A stretch of DNA of 5,446 nucleotides. Source: Bacteroidota bacterium (GTDB taxonomy: Bacteria; Bacteroidota; Bacteroidia; Chitinophagales; Chitinophagaceae). Made by a program: the position numbers and the translations under genes. Below, piece by piece: positions 1 through 5,446 of this stretch; the stretch's first letter is position 1; every line of letters begins with the position of its first letter. Where the stretch lies: NCBI GenBank assembly GCA_023409675.1, contig JAEYRC010000100.1, positions 1 through 5,446 of the forward strand. The letters run 5' to 3'. Under the pieces are notes generated by a model that searched no databases, was not told the origin of the DNA, and was given only the letters and a program-made list of their open reading frames with translations.

Positions 1-90
1 CTGGATGCGGGGGATTATAAAGTGGAGGTAAAGGCAGTGGATTTATTCGGTAGAAGTTTTAGCGGCTTTCATGACTTGAAAGTCAGGTAA
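1..90 (+). CDS. C-terminal end of an unidentified protein, possibly a calcineurin-like phosphoesterase C-terminal domain (5' truncated)
   Basis: Reading from the first base in frame 1 gives 29 codons and a TAA stop at 88-90. The peptide contains GDYKVEVKAVDLFGRSF, with alternating hydrophobic residues and a D-x-F-G-R turn, as in the last strands of an Ig-like beta-sandwich. From memory, this resembles the end of the C-terminal domain found on secreted calcineurin-like phosphoesterases of Bacteroidota, whose last strands read like 'HTVTVRATDxFGRT'. Other proteins ending in an Ig-like fold could look the same over so short a stretch, so the family is tentative. The gene starts outside the window and converges on pyk, with 93 bp between the two stop codons. 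No catalytic residues are visible in this part. Confidence 0.6.
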   Translation: MDAGDYKVEVKAVDLFGRSFSGFHDLKVR

Positions 91-109
91 AGAGCTTTGA
101 ATTAAGTAT

Positions 110-178
110 GGTTCCCGCAGATTTTCGCGGATTTTAGAGCAGATAACGCTGATGAATACACGTTAACCTGCGGGAACC
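110..178. repeat. Intergenic repeat-like element: 11-bp inverted repeat enclosing degenerate CGCAGATTTT units
   Basis: The arms GGTTCCCGCAG (110-120) and CTGCGGGAACC (168-178) are perfect inverted repeats with a 47-bp interior. Inside lie related units in direct orientation: CGCAGATTTT (116-125), CGCGGATTTT (126-135), AGCAGATAA (138-146) and CGCTGATGAA (147-156). The element fills most of the gap between two convergent genes and ends 5 bp before the pyk stop codon. From memory, CGCAGATTT/CTGCGGGAA strings of this kind recur between genes in Bacteroidota and some other environmental genomes; copy number in this genome cannot be seen here. The stem could also act at the RNA level for either gene, but no U-tract follows either arm, so a classical intrinsic terminator is not supported. 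Confidence 0.6.
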
Positions 179-183
179 TGCTC

Positions 184-1674
184 TTAATCAACTTTAGTGA
201 TCTTCAACACATTTGTTGGGAGGTGTAGGTGCACCGGCGTACTGCCCGTATTCACTACAATATCGCCCGATTTTACAAAGCCTCTTTCTTTCAGAATATC
301 TATCTGATCGCTAACAATTTCATCCAGGCTTTCTTCTTCGGCATAGTAAAATGCACGGACACCCCAGCTTAGGCTAAGCTGGTTAATAAGACTCCTTTCT
401 TTGGAGAAAATGTATAATGGAGATTCGGGACGATAACTCGAAAGCATAAACGCAGTATAGCCGCTCTGGGTCATACCTACCAGTGCTTGGGCTTTGGTAT
501 CACGGGCCAGCTTACAGGCATTATAGCAAATTGCATCACTGAGGAAAGACGGAGAATGTGGTTGGGGGATCAGGTCATCTTCGCGGTTATAGCGATAGTC
601 GGTGCGCTCAACCTGCATGATTACTTTACGCATGGTTTCCACCACGAGCACCGGGTGCTTACCCGTAGCGGTTTCGCCGCTGAGCATTACCGCATCGGTT
701 CCTTCCAGTACCGCATTGGCCACATCGGTGATCTCACTGCGGTTGGGTTTGCTTCTGTCCATCATGCTTTCCATCATCTGCGTAGCAACGATCACCGGCT
801 TGGCGCGGTGCAGGCATTTGCGGATGATCTGTTTCTGGATCAGCGGAACCTGTTCGATTGGAAGTTCCACCCCAAGGTCGCCACGGGCAATCATGATGCC
901 ATCCGATTCAATGATGATGTCGCGGATATTAACCAGGGCTTCCGGCTTTTCAATTTTGGCAATGATTTTCGTTTTGCTCTTTTTGGCATTCAGCTTTTCC
1001 TTCAACCCAATAATATCTTCCACACTCCGTACAAACGATAGTGCGACCCAGTCGAGTTGCTGATCAATAATAAATTCGAGGTCTTCCAGGTCTTTTTCGG
1101 TAAGGGCAGGCAATGAGATTTTTGTATCGGGCAGGTTGATCCCTTTTTTGGAGGAAAGAATACCACCCATGGTCACTTCAACTTTCACGTCATTGTTCGG
1201 TTCCAGGCTAACCACCTTAACCTCCATCTTACCATCATCGATCATGATCTTATTGCCGATCTTAACATCCTTATGCAGGTTGGGGTAGGAAACATAAATC
1301 CTATCCTTGGTACCCACCAGTTTCTCATTAGTGAAGGTGAGAATATCGCCGGGAAAAATTTCCAGCGCATTGTTTTCGATCTCCCCTACACGAAGTTTAG
1401 GGCCCTGCAGATCACCCAGTATGCTGATATTATAAGGTTCGGTGGTGTTAATTTTACGAATGTGTTCAATAATGCTGAGTTTATCGGCGTGTGCTGCATG
1501 TGAAAAGTTCAGCCGGAAAACATTCACACCGGCTTTAACCAGCTCAAGCAGTTTTTCGTAGGTATCACAGGCAGGCCCAACCGTAGCAACAATTTTAGTT
1601 CGGTGCGAACTGTGCGCCAGTCCGGCCTGTTTATCCATTTGTTCATGCAGGTATTTGGAGATATTCTTAGACAT
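184..1674 (-). CDS. pyk: Pyruvate kinase
   Basis: This enzyme converts phosphoenolpyruvate and ADP to pyruvate and ATP, the last step of glycolysis, in the cytoplasm. The 496-residue protein has the complete family architecture. The barrel begins with TKIVATVGP (26-34) and RLNFSH (54-59), then GDLQGPKLR (87-95). The B domain follows at about 96-190 and ends near LPDTKISLPALTEKD. The active-site signature IIAKIEKPEALV (237-248) carries catalytic Lys240 and metal ligand Glu242. ARGDLGVE (263-270) supplies the second metal ligand Asp266, and VATQMMESM (296-304) supplies Thr298. The C-terminal domain runs from about 375 to the end. The N-terminus is somewhat long, with about 24 residues before the first conserved strand; Met13 (codon at 1636-1638) is an alternative start giving 484 residues. 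No Shine-Dalgarno is seen, and the leader is A/T rich, as is usual in Bacteroidota. It lies 53 bp after pfkA on the same strand, probably as one operon. Nothing in it looks damaged. Confidence 0.97.
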   Translation of the reverse strand: MSKNISKYLHEQMDKQAGLAHSSHRTKIVATVGPACDTYEKLLELVKAGVNVFRLNFSHAAHADKLSIIEHIRKINTTEPYNISILGDLQGPKLRVGEIENNALEIFPGDILTFTNEKLVGTKDRIYVSYPNLHKDVKIGNKIMIDDGKMEVKVVSLEPNNDVKVEVTMGGILSSKKGINLPDTKISLPALTEKDLEDLEFIIDQQLDWVALSFVRSVEDIIGLKEKLNAKKSKTKIIAKIEKPEALVNIRDIIIESDGIMIARGDLGVELPIEQVPLIQKQIIRKCLHRAKPVIVATQMMESMMDRSKPNRSEITDVANAVLEGTDAVMLSGETATGKHPVLVVETMRKVIMQVERTDYRYNREDDLIPQPHSPSFLSDAICYNACKLARDTKAQALVGMTQSGYTAFMLSSYRPESPLYIFSKERSLINQLSLSWGVRAFYYAEEESLDEIVSDQIDILKERGFVKSGDIVVNTGSTPVHLHLPTNVLKITKVD

Positions 1675-1727
1675 GATATTTTTTTACTGTTAATTAAATT
1701 ATAGCAGGGCAGGTATTACGTATACGG

Positions 1728-2711
1728 TTAGCTGGCCAGAATTTTCACAATCTTGAGCCATTCATCATTGATCTTTTGTTTTGCCTTAACAGCGCGCTCC
1801 AGTGGTGTATAATGCATTCGGTTGTTCATAATGCCCACCATAACATTATGGCGACCATTGATCAGCGCTTCAACGGCGGCATATCCCATTCGACTGGCGA
1901 TCAGCCGGTCGAGACAGGAGGGCGAGCCTCCCCGCTGAATATGTCCCAGGATAGCTACACGCGTGTCTGCATTAGGAAGCCGTTCCCTTATCACCTTAGC
2001 CACCTCATCACCACCGCCGAAACCGTCACCTTCCGCGACAACAACAATATTTACCAGTTTCTTTCAGCGCTCTTTTTCCAGCAGACCACTTACGAGGTCT
2101 TCAATATTGGTTTAACGTTCGGGAATAAGAATGTTTTCTGCTCCGGTAGCTATACCACTGTGCAGGGCAATGTATCCTGCGTCGCGGCCCATCACCTCAA
2201 TAATAAACATCCGGTCATGCGCGTCGGCCGTATCACGGATCTTATCTATCGCCTCAACGGCTGTATTCACTGCTGTATCAAAACCAATGGTAAAATCGGT
2301 GCCCGCGATATCTTTATCGATCGTTCCGGGAAGACCAATGCAGGGAATATCATATTCGCGGGAAAAAATATCCGCTCCTTTGAATGAACCGTCACCTCCG
2401 ATTATAACTAATCCGTCGATACCCAGTTTCTTTAAATTATTATACGCTTTTTTTCTGCCGCGAGGTTCATAGAAATCTTTACACCTGGCTGTCTTTAACA
2501 TTGTTCCACCGCGCTGGATGATATTGGCAACACTTCTGGAGTGCATGGGTATAATATCATTCTCAATCATTCCGCTGAATCCGCGCATAATGCCAAAAAC
2601 TTCAAGCCCGTTATATATTCCCGTTCTGACCACTGCCCTGATTGCCGCATTCATCCCGGGAGCATCGCCGCCGGATGTCATCACACCAATTTTCGTGACC
2701 TTTTTAACCAT
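1728..2711 (-). pseudogene. pfkA: ATP-dependent 6-phosphofructokinase, interrupted by two in-frame stop codons
   Basis: PfkA phosphorylates fructose 6-phosphate to fructose 1,6-bisphosphate, the committed step of glycolysis. From ATG at 2711 to TAA at 1728-1730 the frame spans 327 codons plus stop, the usual family length. It carries TSGGDAPGMNAA (12-23), GGDGS (105-109), GLPGTIDKD (126-134), EVMGRDAG (172-179), AEGD just after codon 220 and LGHIQRGGSPS in the C-terminal part. Gly in GGDG and in PGTID marks the ATP-using rather than the PPi-using type. The predicted catalytic base is Asp132. Two stops lie in frame: TAA at 2112-2114 (codon 200) and TGA at 2064-2066 (codon 216). The 15 codons between them and everything after remain family-like (TNIEDLVSGLLEKER, then KKLVNIVVVAEGDGFGGGDE), so no net frameshift exists. 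Terminating at codon 200 removes much of the sugar-phosphate domain and the HIQRGG region, and a 199-residue product should be inactive. The Asn of GTIDND is Lys133, also atypical. Sequence error, recent decay or readthrough are all possible; recent decay or error is favoured. Confidence 0.85.
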
Positions 2712-2880
2712 GTAATAAAAACAATTGATTTGTTTAAAAAATCTTCAACAGGCGGCAAGATTCGTTAAAAACTGTTTAAAGGATTTTTTTTGAAGGCGTA
2801 AAAATAAGGTTTTGTTTTGATACATCAGGAACAGGGGGGCTTTCAAAAATCCATTATCTTGCTGCCGTAAAAATATTCTC
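2712..2880. promoter_or_regulatory. Divergent intergenic promoter region between pfkA-pyk and the prolyl oligopeptidase gene
   Basis: This AT-rich 169-bp gap must hold promoters for both directions, because the flanking genes diverge. On the plus strand, TTTG (2789-2792) followed after 19 bp by TTGTTTTG (2812-2819) matches the Bacteroidota pattern TTTG-N19-TAnnTTTG with one mismatch in the -7 box; it would give a leader of roughly 55 nt. A second, weaker -7-like string, TATCTTGC, sits at 2855-2862, closer to the start codon. No convincing box was found on the minus strand for pfkA. ATCTTGCTGCC (2856-2866, plus) and ATCTTGCCGCC (2761-2751, minus) match at 10 of 11 bases, each pointing toward its own gene. 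TGTTTAAA occurs at 2731-2738 and 2773-2780. Neither start codon has a Shine-Dalgarno sequence. Assignment of any single site is weak. Confidence 0.4.
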
Positions 2881-5037
2881 ATGAATAGACGTGTTTTTTT
2901 GTTTCTTTCCGGCATGACTATAAGTGTTATTGCTGATGCGCAACTTACTTATCCAAAGACTGAAAAAACGGATCATACCGACAATTACCATGGGCAAACC
3001 ATTGCTGACCCTTACCGCTGGCTCGAAAATGATACCAGTTCTGCCACAGCCGCATGGGTGAAAGCGCAAAATAAAGTCACTTTCGGGTATCTGGAGCAAA
3101 TTCCTTACCGGGAACAGATGAAAAAACGAATTGCCGAAGTGTACAATTACCCCAAGTATGGTACGCCCTTCAGAAACGGAGAATTCTATTACTTCTATAA
3201 AAATGACGGATTGCAAAATCAGTCGGTTTTATATCGTCAGAAGGGCCTCGAGGGAAAGGTAGAGGAAGTGCTTGACCCCAATAAATTCAGTGCTGAAGGA
3301 ACCACCCGGCTTTCCGGCTTCAGCCTGTCGAAAGACGGGAAATACGCCGCCTGGGGAATTTCAAAAGGCGGGTCAGACTGGAACACCTATTTTGTACGCG
3401 ATATGCTCACCGGAAAAGATCTGGCTGATACCTTAAATTGGGTAAAGGTTTCGGGCATTTCCTGGATGGGAGATGGATTCTTTTATAGTCGCTATCCAGC
3501 CCCGGAAAAGGGCCTGGAGCTTTCTTCCAAAAATGAAAATCACCAGGTATGGTATCATAAAGCCGGTACGCCCCAATCACAGGATGAACTGATCTATGAA
3601 GATCCCAAAAATCCCCAGCGATTTCATGGCGTTTATACCAGTGAAGATCAGCGTTATTCCTTCCTCAATATCAGCGACCGTGGAAAGGGATTTGACGGGA
3701 ACGCGCTGTTTTACCGGAATAATACAGGCGCAGATAAAAGTTTTAAACCTATTGTTGGTGAGGTTGGTAATTTCTCTTATCGGGTCATAGACGTCATTGA
3801 TGATAAATTTTTGATCCAAACCAATGAAAACGCACCGAATGAGAAGATCATCTTATTTGATCCGAAGAACCCTGATCCTAAAAACTGGAAAGTGATTCTT
3901 GCCGAAAAGGCTGAACCTATGCGGAGCGCAGGAGTTGCCGGAGGAAAGTTGTTTGTCAGTTACCTGAAAGATGTCACCAGCCGGATCTATGTGCATGAAC
4001 TGGATGGCAAACTGGTTCGCGAAGTTGAATTGCCGGGCCCGGGCTCAGCGGGTGGATTTAACGGGAGGATGGAAGATAAGTTTGTGTTTTATACCTTCAA
4101 TTCCTTCAATTATCCGCCGACTATCTATCGTTATGATATTGCTTCCGGGAAGAGTACAGTATTCCGTAAGCCGGAAATCAATTTTAATCCTGATGAGTAT
4201 GTCACCGAACAGGTGTTTTACCCCAGTAAAGACGGCACGAAAATTCCCATGTTCATCGTCTATAAAAAAGGGCTGAAGCGCAATGGTTCAAATCCCACAA
4301 TGCTGTATGCTTATGGCGGATTCAACATTAGCACCCTGCCCGGTTTCAATGCCACACTGATTCCCTGGTTGGAACAGGGTGGTATTTATGCTTCAGCCAA
4401 TCTTCGCGGTGGATCGGAATACGGGGAAGCCTGGCATGAAGCAGGCATGCGCTTTAAGAAGCAAAATGTATTCGATGACTTTATTGCCGCGGCAGAATAC
4501 CTGATAAAAGAAAAATACACTTCATCACAGCGTCTGGCCATCCGCGGCGGATCCAACGGCGGATTACTGGTTGGAGCCGTAATGAATCAGCGTCCTGAAT
4601 TATTTAAGGTCGCCTTTCCGCAGGTGGGGGTAATGGATATGCTCCGCTTTCACAAGTTTACCATTGGCTGGAACTGGATTGCTGAATATGGCAGCAGTGA
4701 TAATCCTGATGATTTCAAGAACCTGCTGGCCTATTCTCCCTTGCATAACATCAAAAAAAATACGAATTATCCGGCTACTATGATCACTACCGCGGATCAC
4801 GACGATCGGGTGGTGCCGGCACACAGCTTTAAATATGCGGCGGAACTGCAGGATAAGCATCGGGGCAAGAATCCCGTTCTGATTCGCATTGATACCAATT
4901 CAGGCCACGGCGCCAGCAATACCGCGAAAGCCATTGAGGCGATGTCGGATATCTACTGTTTCGCATTTTACAATATGAATTTCACGCCCGATTTTTCATC
5001 CAAAACAATCGGAACGTCTACTAAAAAAGCGTTTTAG
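2881..5037 (+). CDS. Secreted prolyl oligopeptidase (prolyl endopeptidase, peptidase family S9A)
   Basis: This serine peptidase cleaves short peptides on the C-terminal side of proline. The 718-residue protein starts with a signal peptide: MNRR, a hydrophobic core (5-17) and an ADA|Q cleavage site after residue 20. No lipobox Cys is present, so a soluble periplasmic enzyme is likely. The seven-bladed propeller domain that filters substrate size covers about 25-430, beginning with the family hallmark IADPYRWLEN. The alpha/beta-hydrolase domain follows, with YAYGGFN (476-482, Tyr478 the probable oxyanion-hole Tyr) and the nucleophile elbow GGSNGG with Ser558. Trp599 in GWNW matches the Trp that stacks on the substrate proline. 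DHDDRVVP gives catalytic Asp641 and substrate-binding Arg643, and GHGA gives His676. All three triad residues are present, and the length fits the family (about 700 plus signal). The start is fixed by the signal peptide. The next gene begins 18 bp later on the same strand. A role in peptide scavenging is inferred. Confidence 0.96.
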   Translation: MNRRVFLFLSGMTISVIADAQLTYPKTEKTDHTDNYHGQTIADPYRWLENDTSSATAAWVKAQNKVTFGYLEQIPYREQMKKRIAEVYNYPKYGTPFRNGEFYYFYKNDGLQNQSVLYRQKGLEGKVEEVLDPNKFSAEGTTRLSGFSLSKDGKYAAWGISKGGSDWNTYFVRDMLTGKDLADTLNWVKVSGISWMGDGFFYSRYPAPEKGLELSSKNENHQVWYHKAGTPQSQDELIYEDPKNPQRFHGVYTSEDQRYSFLNISDRGKGFDGNALFYRNNTGADKSFKPIVGEVGNFSYRVIDVIDDKFLIQTNENAPNEKIILFDPKNPDPKNWKVILAEKAEPMRSAGVAGGKLFVSYLKDVTSRIYVHELDGKLVREVELPGPGSAGGFNGRMEDKFVFYTFNSFNYPPTIYRYDIASGKSTVFRKPEINFNPDEYVTEQVFYPSKDGTKIPMFIVYKKGLKRNGSNPTMLYAYGGFNISTLPGFNATLIPWLEQGGIYASANLRGGSEYGEAWHEAGMRFKKQNVFDDFIAAAEYLIKEKYTSSQRLAIRGGSNGGLLVGAVMNQRPELFKVAFPQVGVMDMLRFHKFTIGWNWIAEYGSSDNPDDFKNLLAYSPLHNIKKNTNYPATMITTADHDDRVVPAHSFKYAAELQDKHRGKNPVLIRIDTNSGHGASNTAKAIEAMSDIYCFAFYNMNFTPDFSSKTIGTSTKKAF

Positions 5038-5055
5038 CAGCCTTAAATCTCGCGC

Positions 5056-5446
5056 ATGAAAAAAATTATGGTTACGGGTTCCAATGGACTGGTTGGACAG
5101 CATCTTATTCATGCACTCGTGCAGCGGAATGATGTTTCGGTTATTGCTCTGGGTAAGGGCCCCGATCGTAGTGCACTTTCGGGAAAGCCACAATATCAGT
5201 ACATCGATGCCGATATTACCGATGGCGTACGGATGCGTGAAATTGTGCTGGAGCACCGCCCCGACACCGTTATTCATGGTGCGGCCATGACCCAGGTGGA
5301 TGACTGCGAAAAGGATAAACCGCATTGTTATAATGTGAATGTATCCGCTACGCGTTTTATCATCGAACCCATGGAAGAGATTGGCGCCAGGCTAATCTAT
5401 CTCTCGACAGATTTTATTTTCAGCGGTAATAACGGACCTTATGATG
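5056..5446 (+). CDS. Extended SDR-family NAD(P)-dependent oxidoreductase, RmlD (dTDP-4-dehydrorhamnose reductase)-like, 3' truncated
   Basis: The ATG at 5056 opens a frame of 130 codons that runs off the window. It begins MKKIMVTGSNGLVGQ, a first beta-strand followed by the Rossmann dinucleotide motif GxxGxxG at residues 8-14. DADIT (51-55) matches the conserved Asp near the adenine ring. VIHGAAMTQVDDCE (72-85) matches the family's 'INAAAxTxVDxAE' strand. YLSTDFIFSG (115-124) matches the 'STDxVFxG' strand that carries the active-site Ser/Thr. The catalytic YxxxK lies beyond the window. These features fit RmlD-like reductases, which act on nucleotide-linked sugars, but many Bacteroidota homologues lie outside any rhamnose locus and have unknown substrates. 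No sugar-nucleotide genes are visible here, so no specific symbol is given. With only 18 bp after the peptidase stop and no promoter-like site in that gap, it is probably co-transcribed with the peptidase gene. Confidence 0.88.
   Translation, partial: MKKIMVTGSNGLVGQHLIHALVQRNDVSVIALGKGPDRSALSGKPQYQYIDADITDGVRMREIVLEHRPDTVIHGAAMTQVDDCEKDKPHCYNVNVSATRFIIEPMEEIGARLIYLSTDFIFSGNNGPYD

Noticed and set aside
116..156. A CRISPR-like repeat array
   Set aside because: The units are about 10 bp, degenerate and adjacent, without spacers of regular length, and no cas genes are nearby.
487..1063. Two plus-strand open frames of 184 and 153 codons antisense to pyk
   Set aside because: The minus strand encodes an intact pyruvate kinase with all catalytic motifs there; the antisense frames are low-complexity shadows of it.
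1728..2003. A separately translated C-terminal PfkA fragment starting at GTG 2003, forming a split two-part enzyme
   Set aside because: The GTG is an ordinary Val codon within the conserved DEVAKVIRERLP stretch, and starting there drops the AEGD region. No ribosome-binding signal is evident, so a deliberate split gene is unsupported.
2064..2114. An alternative genetic code or selenocysteine insertion explaining the pfkA stops
   Set aside because: TAA and TGA are both involved, and TAA is the normal terminator of pyk, of the first gene and of pfkA itself. No Sec or Trp is expected at codon 216 of PfkA, and no SECIS-like hairpin was recognised just downstream.
1776..2387. A long plus-strand open frame (203 codons) lying across the interrupted part of pfkA
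   Set aside because: It is antisense to clear PfkA sequence, has no recognisable domain, and its composition follows from the pfkA codons on the other strand.
4990..5034. A type IX secretion sorting domain at the C-terminus of the prolyl oligopeptidase
   Set aside because: The protein ends shortly after the hydrolase fold in a short Lys/Ser/Thr-rich tail; no additional beta-sandwich sorting domain is present.

Overview
The window looks like chromosomal DNA of a member of the Bacteroidota, most likely a Chitinophagaceae-like or related lineage. The evidence is the style of the pyruvate kinase and phosphofructokinase proteins, a secreted prolyl oligopeptidase with an ADA|Q signal-peptide end, A-rich leaders without Shine-Dalgarno sequences, and moderate GC content. 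This placement rests on protein recognition by eye, not on a database search.

Layout. Positions 1-90 hold the last 29 codons of a plus-strand gene, possibly the C-terminal beta-sandwich of a calcineurin-like phosphoesterase. Positions 91-183 are a convergent intergenic gap. It holds a compact repeat-like element: an 11-bp perfect inverted repeat enclosing degenerate CGCAGATTTT-like units. On the minus strand, pfkA (2711 to 1728) is followed 53 bp later by pyk (1674 to 184), apparently one operon for the two regulated kinase steps of glycolysis. A 169-bp divergent promoter region (2712-2880) separates this operon from a plus-strand secreted prolyl oligopeptidase (2881-5037). That gene is followed 18 bp later by the start of an extended SDR/RmlD-like oxidoreductase (5056 onward), cut by the window edge.

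The most notable observation is in pfkA. Its reading frame is continuous and family-like over 327 codons, but two in-frame stops, TAA at codon 200 and TGA at codon 216, lie 16 codons apart. No net frameshift is present. The near-invariant GTIDND motif also reads GTIDKD. The gene is therefore either a very recent pseudogene, the product of local sequence error, or (least likely) a readthrough case. The neighbouring pyk is intact. No mobile element, CRISPR array, tRNA, rRNA or clearly new multi-gene system was seen; apart from pfkA and the intergenic repeat, the region looks like ordinary housekeeping and peripheral metabolism.
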